From Holophagaceae bacterium (GTDB taxonomy: Bacteria > Acidobacteriota > Holophagae > Holophagales > Holophagaceae), in contig JANXPB010000165.1 of NCBI GenBank assembly GCA_025357545.1, forward strand, positions 1-63,984: 63,984 bases of DNA, written 5' to 3'. A program made the position numbers and the translations under genes. The notes under the pieces are model-generated. The model saw only the letters and a program-made list of their open reading frames with translations, did no database searches and was not told the DNA's origin. Shown piece after piece: positions 16,573-25,958 of this stretch (the first letter of the stretch is position 1; each line of letters starts with the position of its first letter).

Positions 16573-17472
16573 ATGCGCCTCCCCTGTTCAGTCCTGTTTG
16601 CCTCGGCCGTGTTCTCAGCCCAGGGCCAAGCCCCCGTCGCCAAGATGCCGGAGCCAGTCCGCCTCACCCCCTTGCGGACCAGCCCGGCGGCCACTCTGAG
16701 CCAAGATGTCGGCATCAGTTCCATCAAACTCAGTTTCAACCGCCCTGCGGTGAGGGGCCGGGTGGTCTGGGGCGATTTGGTGCCCTTCGGCCAGGTGTGG
16801 CGCACCGGCGCCAACGCTGCCACGACCATCACCTTCAGCGACCCCTGCAAGGTGGCCGGGAAGGATGTGCCCGCAGGCACCTATGCCCTCTTCGCCATTC
16901 CCGGCCCGAACCGCTGGACCCTGATCCTGAGCCGCAAAGCGCAGCAGTGGGGCGCCTACTCCTATGACGCAAAGGACGATCTGCTGCGCTACGAGGTGAG
17001 CCCGGAAAGCGTGCCCTACGAGGAGTGGCTGGATTACCACATCCGCCTGACCGGAGAAGACAGCGTTCGGATCGAATTCTCCTGGGAGACGCTGCGGGTG
17101 GGCTTTCCAGTGGTCTTCGACTCCAAGGCGATCTATTGGAAGCACCTGGAATTCAAGCTTGCCACCGCCTCGCACACGGACTGGGTCCCCTGGTACCAGG
17201 CCGCGGACTACTGCCAGAAGCACGACATCCACATGGACCTAGCCAGCGAGTGGATCGACAAAAGCTTGAAGGCCGGCCCGAGCTTTTGGAACCAGGAGAC
17301 CAAGGCCCGCATCCTGCGGTGGCAGGGCCATGGCCCTGAATCCATCGCCTGGCTGGAAAAGGCCATCCAGACCGCCCGGGCCCTCCCTCCCGACAAGCAG
17401 CCACCCAAGGAATGGTTCAGCGACAAGGATCGCGAACTTGCCACCTGGAAATCTGGAGTCAAGACTTCATGA
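16573..17472 (+). CDS. DUF2911 exported protein (copy 1)
   Basis: A 299-residue protein with a probable signal peptide (MRLPCSVLFASAVFSAQGQA). The DUF2911 domain, residues ~35-180, is recognisable from SIKLSFNRPAVRGRVVWGDL, GQVWRTGANAATTITFSD and VPAGTYALFAIPG. The C-terminal ~110 residues are helical and TPR-like. Function of DUF2911 is unknown. A CGGAG precedes the ATG at 16573. The stop overlaps the ATG of a paralogue (ATGA), so the two are translationally coupled. Confidence 0.85.
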   Translation: MRLPCSVLFASAVFSAQGQAPVAKMPEPVRLTPLRTSPAATLSQDVGISSIKLSFNRPAVRGRVVWGDLVPFGQVWRTGANAATTITFSDPCKVAGKDVPAGTYALFAIPGPNRWTLILSRKAQQWGAYSYDAKDDLLRYEVSPESVPYEEWLDYHIRLTGEDSVRIEFSWETLRVGFPVVFDSKAIYWKHLEFKLATASHTDWVPWYQAADYCQKHDIHMDLASEWIDKSLKAGPSFWNQETKARILRWQGHGPESIAWLEKAIQTARALPPDKQPPKEWFSDKDRELATWKSGVKTS

Positions 17473-18317
17473 TGCATAGATCTGCATATCTTTTTCTGGC
17501 CGTCTGCTCCACCCTTGCCCGTGCTTCCCAGACTCCCCCGATCTTCCCTCAGCTGAGTCCATCGGCCAGCGTGTCCCAGACTGTCGGCACCACGACGGTG
17601 GAAGTCCTTTACCACCGGCCCGCGGTGAAAGGGAGGCCGATTTTCGGCAGCCTTGTCCCCTACGGCCAAGTCTGGCGCACGGGCGCCAACGAGGCCACCA
17701 CCATCCGGTTCAGCGACCCCGTGCAAGTGAACGGCCAGAAGGTCCCCGCCGGGACCTACGCGCTCTTTTCCATTCCCAATCCAGAGCATTGGACCGTCAT
17801 CCTCAACAGGCGCGCCCGCCAGGAAGGCGCCTGGGAATACGACCCCCGCGAGGATGTGCTGCGCCTGGATGTGAAACCTAAAACGGTGCCCCACACCGAA
17901 TGGCTTACGTATGAAATCTATCCCGCCAGCAGCGCCACCGCTTACGTGGACCTCTATTGGGAGAAGCTGCGCATCAGCCTTCTGGTGGAAGTGGATGTGG
18001 ATGAGATCGTCACCGCGAGGATGCGCAAGGCCTTGAAGGAGCGCCCCAACGACTGGAAGCTACTGAGCGACGCGGCCCGTTATTGCGCGGACCAAGAGAT
18101 CCACATGGGCGAAGCCCTGGGCTGGGCGGAACGCTCCATCAAGTTGAATGAGCAGCCTGCCAACCTGGCCGTAAAGGCCCAACTGCTCTATCTGCACGGC
18201 GACAAGGCCCAGGCCCTCCAGCTCCTGGAAAAAGCCCTGGCCATCGCGCGGGCGCGCAAACAGGGCCCCGCCGTCACCGGTCCCATCGAGCAGACCCTCG
18301 GCCTGTGGAAGAAATAG
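17469..18317 (+). CDS. DUF2911 exported protein (copy 2)
   Basis: A 282-residue paralogue of the preceding gene. After a signal peptide (ending STLARAS), the DUF2911 core shows TVEVLYHRPAVKGRPIFGSL, GQVWRTGANEATTIRFSD and VPAGTYALFSIPN. The C-terminal half has TPR-like helices (PANLAVKAQLLYLHGDKAQA) rather than the more degenerate tail of copy 1. The ATG overlaps the upstream stop. A tandem duplication of a coupled pair suggests the products act together, possibly as a heteromer, but this is inference. Confidence 0.85.
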   Translation: MMHRSAYLFLAVCSTLARASQTPPIFPQLSPSASVSQTVGTTTVEVLYHRPAVKGRPIFGSLVPYGQVWRTGANEATTIRFSDPVQVNGQKVPAGTYALFSIPNPEHWTVILNRRARQEGAWEYDPREDVLRLDVKPKTVPHTEWLTYEIYPASSATAYVDLYWEKLRISLLVEVDVDEIVTARMRKALKERPNDWKLLSDAARYCADQEIHMGEALGWAERSIKLNEQPANLAVKAQLLYLHGDKAQALQLLEKALAIARARKQGPAVTGPIEQTLGLWKK

Positions 18318-18327
18318 CTTTTCGCGG

Positions 18328-19026
18328 TTAGACCCCGTTCCGCTCGGGCCCCCAAACGAGCTTGTGCAACTGCATCTGGAATCTCACCGGCAGTCGGTCC
18401 GCCACGATGCGCTCCGCCAGCCAGGCCGGATCCAGGCCGCCATGCACCGGGCTGAATAAAACTGTATATCGATCCCATACGCCGCGCTCCGCGCACCAGG
18501 CTTTTGACCAGGTGTAGTCGGCTTCATCCAGCAGTACGAATTTCAATTCGTCCTGTCCCGGCACCATATGGTCCAGGTTGGATTCCAGCCAGCGGTGGCC
18601 TTCCCCGCTGCCAGGGGTCTTGCGGTCCACGATTTTGATGACAGCTTTCGGCACGGGCGCCAGATCGTGGCTGCCGGCGGTCTCCAGGGCCACCTCACAC
18701 CCCAGCTTCTGCAAGGCGCGCAACAGGTCCGGCGCCCCGGGGATGGCCAGGGGTTCGCCGCCCGTGAGTTCCACGAAAGGGGCGTCAGGTCCGTACTGGG
18801 GCGGCCCGAGGCGCTGCTTCACCTCCTGAACGATCTCCGCCAGTTCCATGAAGCCACCCTCGTAGAAAGCGTATTGCGTATCGCAGTAGACGCAGCGCAA
18901 TGGGCAGCCCGTCAGGCGCACGAACACGCAGGCCCGTCCCGCCCGGGTGCCCTCGCCTTGAATGCTGTGGAAAATCTCATTGACCTTGAATCTCACCACC
19001 AGACCACCTTGATCATCTTCCACCAT
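18328..19026 (-). CDS. queE: 7-carboxy-7-deazaguanine synthase
   Basis: A 232-residue radical-SAM enzyme of queuosine/7-deazapurine biosynthesis. It converts 6-carboxytetrahydropterin to 7-carboxy-7-deazaguanine. NEIFHSIQGEGTRAGRACVF, the cluster motif CPLRCVYCDT and VELTGGEPL are diagnostic. The ATG at 19026 overlaps the upstream SDR gene by 14 bases. GTG codons at about residues 10-11, after a GGTGG, could be the true start. queC, queD and queF are not in the window. Pairing with a pterin-reductase-like SDR fits pterin chemistry. Confidence 0.93.
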   Translation of the reverse strand: MVEDDQGGLVVRFKVNEIFHSIQGEGTRAGRACVFVRLTGCPLRCVYCDTQYAFYEGGFMELAEIVQEVKQRLGPPQYGPDAPFVELTGGEPLAIPGAPDLLRALQKLGCEVALETAGSHDLAPVPKAVIKIVDRKTPGSGEGHRWLESNLDHMVPGQDELKFVLLDEADYTWSKAWCAERGVWDRYTVLFSPVHGGLDPAWLAERIVADRLPVRFQMQLHKLVWGPERNGV

Positions 19027-19717
19027 CCTGGGTGATGATCTCGCCCGTCAGGTAAGGGCTTTGCGCGGCGAAACGGAGGGCGCGGGCCACGTCGGCGGGT
19101 TCCCCGTTGCGCTGGAGCAAGGTGCGGGCAGCCAACCGATCCGCATCGTTGGAAACATCGGGCAACACCGTGCCAAGGGCATGGCCCACCACGCGGATCC
19201 TCGGCGCCAGCAGGCGGGCCAGACCAGGAATCAGCGAGGCGAGGCCTGCTTTCGAGGCGCTGTGGGGGAGCCGCTTCAGGAAGGGGTGGTGGATGGAAGC
19301 GTCCAATAGGAATTGGAGGCAGGCGCCATCAGCCAACTTGGGGGCCAGGGCCTGGGCGCAAAGCGTGGGAAAGCTCAGATTCAGGCGCCAGGTCCTTTCC
19401 AGATCGTCCATGGTCCAGTGGCCAAAGCGCTGCTCAGGGAAGGCCCCAGCCAGAAGGACGGCGCCCTCGAGGCGGATTCCATCGCTTTCCAGCGCGGCGA
19501 GGTCTGCCATCATCTGGGTACCAAGATCCGGATCCATGGCATCCCACCGCAAAGTCCGGATCGAGGTGCGGCGCTCCAGGGCTTTCAGCCAAACTGGTTC
19601 CGCTTCGCGGGACCCGGTCAGCACCAAGGCGTGATCCCGGGCCAGGTCTTCCGCCAGCGCCGCCCCCAGCCTCCGCATTCCACCCACCAGAATCCAGCAG
19701 GGCTTTTCCCCAGGCAT
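19013..19717 (-). CDS. Short-chain dehydrogenase/reductase, pteridine-reductase-like
   Basis: A 234-residue SDR. The cofactor segment is WILVGGMRRLGAALAEDLA, and the later LLAGAFPEQRF corresponds to the NNAG region. The active-site Tyr-xxx-Lys is altered: the aligned segment reads LPHSASKAGLASL, with His at the usual Tyr position and Lys kept. The ending GNGEPADVARALRFAAQSPYLTGEIITQDGG resembles FolM/pteridine reductases and enoyl-ACP-reductase-like SDRs. The missing Tyr suggests altered or no catalysis. Its start codon is only three bases from that of the divergent phosphatase gene. Confidence 0.78.
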   Translation of the reverse strand: MPGEKPCWILVGGMRRLGAALAEDLARDHALVLTGSREAEPVWLKALERRTSIRTLRWDAMDPDLGTQMMADLAALESDGIRLEGAVLLAGAFPEQRFGHWTMDDLERTWRLNLSFPTLCAQALAPKLADGACLQFLLDASIHHPFLKRLPHSASKAGLASLIPGLARLLAPRIRVVGHALGTVLPDVSNDADRLAARTLLQRNGEPADVARALRFAAQSPYLTGEIITQDGGR

Positions 19718-19720
19718 CCC

Positions 19721-22294
19721 GTGTCCCCTTCCCTCCAGCGCATCAAACTGAGGCTGATTGTGACCAGTCTACTGGGGCTGGTGCTGTGTTTGGGTTCCTT
19801 CGCGCTTTTCCAATGGATCTACGCCTACTCTGACGACCAGTGTTCCTGGGTGGTGGAAGGCGATCGGGTGGTGATCCGGGAGATCCTTCCCAACGGCGTC
19901 GCTGAAGAAGCAGGCCTGCTCGAAGGGGATGTCCTGAAGGCCATCAGCGGACACAAGGTCACGGTTCAAACCGTCGGCGACGCCCAGAAGCGCATCAACG
20001 AGGAGGGCGAAGGCCGGATCCTGGTCTACACGCTGGAACGTGAAGGGCGCACCCTCCAGCAACCGGTGCGCCTCATCAAGCCCTTCAGCATCGCGAGCCT
20101 CCTGTTGGTGATCTCGGCCCTCGTGGCCTGGGCCCTGGGCCTGTTGGTGGTGGTGTCCTCGGCCCAGCGCAAGGTGGCCCGGCATTTCTATTACCTGGGC
20201 CTGCTGGCCCTGTTGGTGCCCATCACCGTGCGGCCCTTTCTGGGCACTCTGCCGGTGTGGCTCCAGTTTCTGCGGGCCCTATGTGGGAGTCTCACCTTCG
20301 CCCTGCTCCCCCCCCTGTGGTTCCATTTTTTCCTGCGCTTCCCCTATCCATTTCCGCTGCGCAAAAACCGCAGCTTTTTAAGGGGCCTCTACCTCGTTTT
20401 CAGCTTCGGCGGGCTGTTGAATCTGGTCCTCGGGCTGCTTCAGGTCCTCGGCAACAACTACCGCGCCCGCTTCGATCCCAAACAGTTCGAGGCGGTCACC
20501 CAGGTGGTGCGCCCGCTGTTCGAGGGCAAAACCCAATTGCTGTTTCCAGCCCTTTTCTTTGCGGCCGCGCTGGCGGGTGTCATCTGCTTCTGGCGCGGCG
20601 CCTGGCGCCTCCCCGTCGCCCGGCGCAGGGCCCTGATGCCGGCCCTCATCCTCACCTCCGCCGTGCTGCTGGATTTCGTGGCGCTCCTAGCGGTGGCGTT
20701 CAAATTCAACAACAGTCTGCTTTTCCGCCGGGAGTCATGGGTCTTTTTCACGCCTTTGCCCCTGCTGCCCCTGGCCTTCGCCTACGCCATCGTCCGCCAC
20801 GGGTTCCTCGATGTTCGTCGGGCCATTCTCCGCTGGCTGGCCTACTTCCTGGTGCTCGGTACCGTGCTGGTGGTGTACCTTGGCGGCCTGGCCTGGCTTT
20901 TCGCCGAAGGCATCACCGTGGTACCGGCGGCCTGGATCGGCGCCTTGCTGGGCATCTCCGCGCTCCCGGTGGGCTGGTTCCTGCGCCGCCTTCTCCTCAC
21001 GGTGCGGCGGGGTTTCAGGCGGGATCTCAGCACCGCCCGGGAATTCATCCTGGGCCAATTGCGGGAAACCAAGAAACGCTTCTCGGAAGAAGCCGTGCTG
21101 AGCAGCCTGCAGGCCACACTCCAGGAGGCTTTCCGCCCCCAAGCGCTGCTGGTGCTGCCTTTCGAGGGCAACAGCCTCCAGTTGCCCGGAGCCGAGAAGG
21201 ACGGTCTCTCCTTCGGACCGCGGCGCTTCGAGATCCCGGCGGGCCTCCTGCGCCACGCCCGGGAGAACCGGGAACTCGTGCTGGGGCTCGGCAGCGACGA
21301 GGCCGACTGGATCCGCGACCAGGACCCCTCGCTGAGGGCCCACGTGGATGCGCTTGAAGTCCAGGTGCTGGTGTTGATCATGGTGAACGACGCTGCCCAC
21401 ACCGGCCTGCTGCTGGGCGGGAAGTATTCAGAACTGAACTACGGGCGCGAAGACCGGGAACTCCTGCGGGAAATCGCCATCCAGACGGGCATCGTGCTGG
21501 ACACGGCGGTGCTGCACAAGCGGCTGCTGGACCAGGGGCGCATGGAGCAGGAATTGGCCTCGGCCCGGCACATCCAGGAGGGCCTCATCACCACGGTTCC
21601 TCCGGTCACCCCCGGTTTCCACATGGCCCTGCGCCTGGATCCCGCCCAGGAGACTGGCGGTGACCTGCTGTGGGTGAAGCAGCGGCGGGTCGCACCCGGC
21701 GGCAAGCTGTCCTGGCTGGCGGCGGTGGGCGACGTGAGCGGCAAAGGCCTGGCGGGTGCCCTCTACATGAGCCAGTCCATCGCGCTTTTGGAATTCGCCA
21801 CTGAACGGGACGATCAAAGCCTTGAAACCATCCTGCCCTCGCTGGACCAGGCTCTGCGGACCCTCATGGGCCAACGGGATTTCCTGACGCTCTGCATGCT
21901 CGAATGGGACGAGGATGGGCACTACCGGCTGGCCCGGGCGGGCCATCCCGCGGCGCTCCTTCTGCGAGGCGCCCAGCCCCACGAATTTGCCGAGTTGAAT
22001 CCCCACGGGCGCGGCCTAGGCCTGCGCCCGGCGGGCCCAGACGATTGGCAGATCCAGGAGGGCCGGCTGGAGCCGAAGGAATGGTTGGTGCTCTATAGCG
22101 ATGGGCTCACCGAAGCCATGAACCGGCAAGGGGACCAATACGGCCTGGATCGTTTCCGGACCCAGCTCCAGAGGCTCTGGGGCACCGGGAGCCTGCGCGC
22201 CGCCTGCGAAGCGGTCTTTCACGATGTCTCGAAATTCGAGACGCAGAACCGGGATGACCGTACTCTATTGATCCTGGGGAGGGATCCTGCATGA
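19721..22294 (+). CDS. Membrane sensor phosphatase: PDZ, multi-TM, GAF-like, PP2C (SpoIIE)
   Basis: An 857-residue protein. Helix 1 (~residues 10-32) is followed by a PDZ domain (REILPNGVAEEAGLLEGDVL, ~45-110) outside the membrane. About seven further helices come next (~125-415), then a GAF-like cytoplasmic domain (~430-650). A PP2C/SpoIIE phosphatase completes it (~660-857), with ETGGD, GDVSGKGLAGA, RAGHPAALLL, LVLYSDGLTEA and NRDDRTLLIL carrying the metal-binding Asp residues. It probably dephosphorylates an anti-anti-sigma or Ser/Thr-phosphorylated target in response to an envelope signal. The start is GTG at 19721; GTG at 19760, behind a GAGG, is an alternative. Confidence 0.88.
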   Translation: MSPSLQRIKLRLIVTSLLGLVLCLGSFALFQWIYAYSDDQCSWVVEGDRVVIREILPNGVAEEAGLLEGDVLKAISGHKVTVQTVGDAQKRINEEGEGRILVYTLEREGRTLQQPVRLIKPFSIASLLLVISALVAWALGLLVVVSSAQRKVARHFYYLGLLALLVPITVRPFLGTLPVWLQFLRALCGSLTFALLPPLWFHFFLRFPYPFPLRKNRSFLRGLYLVFSFGGLLNLVLGLLQVLGNNYRARFDPKQFEAVTQVVRPLFEGKTQLLFPALFFAAALAGVICFWRGAWRLPVARRRALMPALILTSAVLLDFVALLAVAFKFNNSLLFRRESWVFFTPLPLLPLAFAYAIVRHGFLDVRRAILRWLAYFLVLGTVLVVYLGGLAWLFAEGITVVPAAWIGALLGISALPVGWFLRRLLLTVRRGFRRDLSTAREFILGQLRETKKRFSEEAVLSSLQATLQEAFRPQALLVLPFEGNSLQLPGAEKDGLSFGPRRFEIPAGLLRHARENRELVLGLGSDEADWIRDQDPSLRAHVDALEVQVLVLIMVNDAAHTGLLLGGKYSELNYGREDRELLREIAIQTGIVLDTAVLHKRLLDQGRMEQELASARHIQEGLITTVPPVTPGFHMALRLDPAQETGGDLLWVKQRRVAPGGKLSWLAAVGDVSGKGLAGALYMSQSIALLEFATERDDQSLETILPSLDQALRTLMGQRDFLTLCMLEWDEDGHYRLARAGHPAALLLRGAQPHEFAELNPHGRGLGLRPAGPDDWQIQEGRLEPKEWLVLYSDGLTEAMNRQGDQYGLDRFRTQLQRLWGTGSLRAACEAVFHDVSKFETQNRDDRTLLILGRDPA

Positions 22295-22851
22295 ACGAGC
22301 CGCCCGTTTCCCATCAACCCCTGTGGCCCAGCGTGGCGCTCGTGGCGGTGCTGGGCGCCCAGGTCTGCCTGCTGTGGCTCCATGGCGGCCTGCTGAACCG
22401 CCAGCATGGGGACATCCAGGCCATGCGCCAGGACATCCAGGAATTGACCGAAGCCCTGGACAACAACAGCTACGACCAGGGCGCGGCTCCTGAGGAGGGC
22501 AGTTTCAAGCCGGCCGCCGCCCGCAGCCACCGCCCTGCCACCCGGGGCACCCGCATCCAGCGGGCCCACCTCCTGGTGCTGCAAGACAACCAGGACAATG
22601 CGCCGGATAAGCAGGACCCCACGATGAAGGAGACCCAGGAAGCCCGGGACTCCGCCAAGAAAGCCGTGGCCGATGCCCGTGACATCCGGCAGAAGCTCTC
22701 CATCGAAGAGAACGCGCGCAAGGCCGACGAGAAGAAGAAGGTCGAAGCTGCCACCAGCAGCATCACCCCCCTCATCTATTGGGCCATGGGCATCGCTCTG
22801 CTGGCCTTCATCGTCGGCCGGGTCTGGCGCGCCCGCGCCGGCGGCCGGTAG
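22291..22851 (+). CDS. Two-TM coiled-coil membrane protein, hypothetical
   Basis: A 186-residue protein. An N-terminal transmembrane segment (VALVAVLGAQVCLLWLHGGLL) is followed by a coiled-coil-like stretch, then a long charged helix rich in Lys, Asp and Ala (residues ~105-155). A second membrane segment near the C-terminus (LIYWAMGIALLAFIVGRVW) ends it. The ATG overlaps the phosphatase stop (ATGA), so it is translationally coupled to the phosphatase and is a likely accessory or signal-relay partner. No family recognised. Confidence 0.75.
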   Translation: MNEPPVSHQPLWPSVALVAVLGAQVCLLWLHGGLLNRQHGDIQAMRQDIQELTEALDNNSYDQGAAPEEGSFKPAAARSHRPATRGTRIQRAHLLVLQDNQDNAPDKQDPTMKETQEARDSAKKAVADARDIRQKLSIEENARKADEKKKVEAATSSITPLIYWAMGIALLAFIVGRVWRARAGGR

Positions 22852-22854
22852 TCC

Positions 22855-23649
22855 GTGTCGCTACACGAGTTTCTGCTCCGCGACCCGCACTGTGAGCAAC
22901 TCGCCGAGGGGGCCATCCATGCCGTGTCCCCTTTGCTCGATGATCCCGATCCCACTCCCGCCTTGAGCCTCCTGGAGCACTGGGCAGACCGTCTGGCAGG
23001 CCGCATGCCCCTGCCTTGGGACTCGGTGGAGGCCCTTGAAGCCGTGAACCACCACCTGTTCCGCCACGTGGGCCTGCGGGGTGACCGGGAGACCTATGAG
23101 GACCCCCGCAACGCGGTGCTGCCCCGGGTGATCGCACGGCGGCGGGGGTTGCCCATCTCGCTTTCCATCCTCTGGATCGACGTGGCCCGGCGGCTGGGCC
23201 TGGACGCTGTGGGCATTGGACTGCCGGGACATTTTCTGGCAGGGCTGCGCACCCCTGAAGGGGTGCTCTGCATCGACCCTTTCCACGGCGGCCGGGCAGT
23301 CGGAGAAGAGGAGGCCGAGGAGTTGGTGGCCAAGGCCACCGCCGGGCGGGTGACCTTCCAACCCGAGATGCTGAGGCCCATTTCCCACCGCGCCATCCTC
23401 ACCCGCCTGGTGCGCAACCTCCATCTGCGTTTTGTGAAGGCCGAATCCTGGGAAGAGGCGCTCTGGACCTCCACCCATCTGCAATTGCTGGACCCCGAAG
23501 ACAGCCTGCCCTACAAGGAACGCGGCCTGGTGCACCTCAAACGCGGCGAGTCCGGCCAAGCGCTGCGGGATTTCCGCGCCGCCCTGGACCGGAGCAGTGG
23601 CGGCGATCCCGAGCTGGTGAAGTGGATGGAAAAGCTGGAACGGAAGTGA
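22855..23649 (+). CDS. SirB1/transglutaminase-like protein with TPR tail
   Basis: A 264-residue protein. The core NAVLPRVIARRRGLPISLSI, then GIGLPGHFLAG and CIDPFHGG, matches the SirB1/Transglut_core2 family. The papain-like His and Asp are present, but the nucleophile position is Ser (ISLS), as is common in this non-peptidase branch. A TPR-like C-terminal helix repeat follows (YKERGLVHLKRGESGQALRD). It starts at GTG 22855, three bases after the previous stop, and so belongs to the phosphatase operon. Function of the family is unclear. Confidence 0.85.
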   Translation: MSLHEFLLRDPHCEQLAEGAIHAVSPLLDDPDPTPALSLLEHWADRLAGRMPLPWDSVEALEAVNHHLFRHVGLRGDRETYEDPRNAVLPRVIARRRGLPISLSILWIDVARRLGLDAVGIGLPGHFLAGLRTPEGVLCIDPFHGGRAVGEEEAEELVAKATAGRVTFQPEMLRPISHRAILTRLVRNLHLRFVKAESWEEALWTSTHLQLLDPEDSLPYKERGLVHLKRGESGQALRDFRAALDRSSGGDPELVKWMEKLERK

Positions 23650-23662
23650 GCCGGTGCTCTCC

Positions 23663-25915
23663 TCAATTCTGCTGAGCCTCCACCACCGTGAGCGCTGTGA
23701 GGTGCAGGATGTCGTTCAGGTCACTGTGGCGCTGGAGGACATTCGCCGGCTGTTTCATGCCGCAGGTGATGGGGCCGATGACTTCAGCGCCCGCCAGCCG
23801 CTGGATCAGCTTGTAGGCGATGTTGCCGCTGGCGAGGCCCGGAAAGATGAGCACGTTGGCGCCGCCCTGGACATCGGCCCAAGGGTAGTTCTCCGATAGA
23901 ATGTCGGCACTGAGCGCCGTGTCCGCCTGCATCTCGCCATCGCAGTGGAGGTCGGGACGCAGGGCCTTCACCAGCTGCGCGGCCTTCTGCATGCGCTTGG
24001 CCGCGGGATGGTTCACGCTGCCGAAATTGCTGTAGGAGAGCATGGCGATGCGCGGTTCGATGCCGAAGCGGTTCTGGGCCAGGTCCGCGGTCAGCAGGGC
24101 GATCTCCGCCAATTCCTCGGCGGTGGGCTCGATGTTCAACGTGGTGTCGGCGAAGAAGACCACCCGGTTCTTGAGCACCAGCGTGTAGACGCCGCAGGCC
24201 TTCCGGACGCCCTCGCTGGTGCCGATGACTTCCAGGCAGGGCCGGATTGTTTCGGGGTAGTACTGCGTGAGCCCCGCGACCACGCCATCGGCCCGGCCCA
24301 TGCGGCACATCAGCGCGGCAAAGACGATGCGGCGGCGGGTCTGCCGCTCCGCCTCGAAGCGGGTCACGCCCTTCCGCTTGCGCAATTCGTAGTAGAGGTC
24401 CACCGCCGCGGGCCGCCAGTCCACGTTGTCGGGATCGAGGATCTCGACCTCATGGGGATCCAGATGAAGGTCCGCGCACGCGGCCAGGATCTTCTCCACA
24501 TTGCCCAGCAGGATGGGCTTGCAGATGCCCTCCTCCACCATGGCCTGGCAGGCCCGGAGGATCTGCGGATGGTCGCCTTCTGGAAAGACCACCCGCTTGG
24601 GGTCCGCCTTGGCGCGGTTCAGCACCGAGCGAATGACGTCCTTGCTGCGGCCCTGCAACCCCTCCAGCTGCTCCCGGTACTTCGCGAAATCCGCGATGGG
24701 CGTCTTGGCGACACCGGATTCCATGGCGGCCTTCGCCACTGCCGGCGCCACCCAGAGCAGCACCCGGGAATCGAAGGGCTTGGGAATGATGTACTCAGGA
24801 CCGAAGGTGAATTTCTGACCCGCATAGGCCTTCGACACGCTTTCGGGCACGTCCTCCTTGGCCAGCGCCGCCAGAGCCTTGGCCGCCGCCAGCTTCATGG
24901 CTTCGTTGATCTCCGTGGCCCGGCAGTCCAGGGCGCCCCGGAAGATGAACGGGAAGCCCAGGACGTTGTTCACCTGATTGGGGTAGTCACTGCGCCCCGT
25001 GGCCATGATGATGTCGCTGCGCACGGCCTTGGCGGTCGGATAGTCGATTTCAGGATCAGGGTTGGCCATGGCGAAGACGATGGGATTGGGTCCCATGGAC
25101 GCGACCATCTCCGGGGTCAGCACACCCTTCGAGGAACAGCCCACGAAGACATCGGCCCCGGAGATGATGTCCCCCAGGGTGCGCGCGCTCGAAGGCTTCT
25201 TGAACTTCTCCTTGTAGATGTTCATGCCCTCGGTGCGGCCTTCGTACACGAGGCCTTTGGTGTCGCAGAGCCAGAGGTGCTCCAGCCGCACGCCCGCCGC
25301 GATCATCATGTCGGCGCAAGCGATGGCGGCCGCCCCGGCGCCGCTGAAGACCACCTTCATGTCGCTGAGGTTTTTGCCGACCAGTTCCGAAGCATTGAAG
25401 AGCGCCGCGGTGCTGATGATGGCAGTGCCGTGCTGGTCATCGTGGAAGACCGGGATATTCATTTCGGCCTTGAGACGACGCTCGATCTCGAAACATTCCG
25501 GCGCCTTGATGTCCTCCAGGTTGATGCCGCCGAAAGTGGGTTCCAGCGCCTTTACGATCTGTATGAATTTTTCTGGGTCCGTTTCATTCACTTCAATATC
25601 GAACACATCAATGTCCGCAAAGCGCTTGAAGAGGACGCCCTTGCCTTCCATGACCGGCTTCCCGGCCAGGGCTCCGATGTTCCCCAGGCCCAGCACCGCC
25701 GTGCCATTCGAGATCACGGCTACCAGGTTGCCCTTGGCGGTGTACTTGTAAGCATCTTCAGGGTTCTTTTCGATCTCCAGGCAGGGTTCCGCCACGCCGG
25801 GTGTATAGGCCAGGGCCAGGTCCCGGGCGGTGCTGGTGGGCTTGGTGGGCACCACCTCGATCTTTCCCCGTCGGCCTTGGGAATGGTAGTCGAGGGCCTG
25901 CTGTTTCCGGATCAT
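23663..25915 (-). CDS. maeB: NADP-dependent malic enzyme fused to phosphotransacetylase-like domain
   Basis: A 750-residue MaeB-type enzyme that decarboxylates malate to pyruvate, making NADPH. Residues 1-~430 are the malic enzyme: YTPGVAEPC with the catalytic Tyr, FHDDQHGTA and the NAD(P)-binding [14 protein letters not shown]. Residues ~430-750 are the phosphotransacetylase-like domain ([38 protein letters not shown]), which in E. coli MaeB is regulatory and binds acetyl-CoA. The length matches E. coli MaeB (759). AGGGAGAG precedes the ATG. It lies 43 bases after an ftsX-like gene. Confidence 0.96.
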   Translation of the reverse strand: MIRKQQALDYHSQGRRGKIEVVPTKPTSTARDLALAYTPGVAEPCLEIEKNPEDAYKYTAKGNLVAVISNGTAVLGLGNIGALAGKPVMEGKGVLFKRFADIDVFDIEVNETDPEKFIQIVKALEPTFGGINLEDIKAPECFEIERRLKAEMNIPVFHDDQHGTAIISTAALFNASELVGKNLSDMKVVFSGAGAAAIACADMMIAAGVRLEHLWLCDTKGLVYEGRTEGMNIYKEKFKKPSSARTLGDIISGADVFVGCSSKGVLTPEMVASMGPNPIVFAMANPDPEIDYPTAKAVRSDIIMATGRSDYPNQVNNVLGFPFIFRGALDCRATEINEAMKLAAAKALAALAKEDVPESVSKAYAGQKFTFGPEYIIPKPFDSRVLLWVAPAVAKAAMESGVAKTPIADFAKYREQLEGLQGRSKDVIRSVLNRAKADPKRVVFPEGDHPQILRACQAMVEEGICKPILLGNVEKILAACADLHLDPHEVEILDPDNVDWRPAAVDLYYELRKRKGVTRFEAERQTRRRIVFAALMCRMGRADGVVAGLTQYYPETIRPCLEVIGTSEGVRKACGVYTLVLKNRVVFFADTTLNIEPTAEELAEIALLTADLAQNRFGIEPRIAMLSYSNFGSVNHPAAKRMQKAAQLVKALRPDLHCDGEMQADTALSADILSENYPWADVQGGANVLIFPGLASGNIAYKLIQRLAGAEVIGPITCGMKQPANVLQRHSDLNDILHLTALTVVEAQQN

Positions 25916-25958
25916 GGACTCTCCCTGAAATGCCTACCGACGCTTCGTGAAACCAGGT

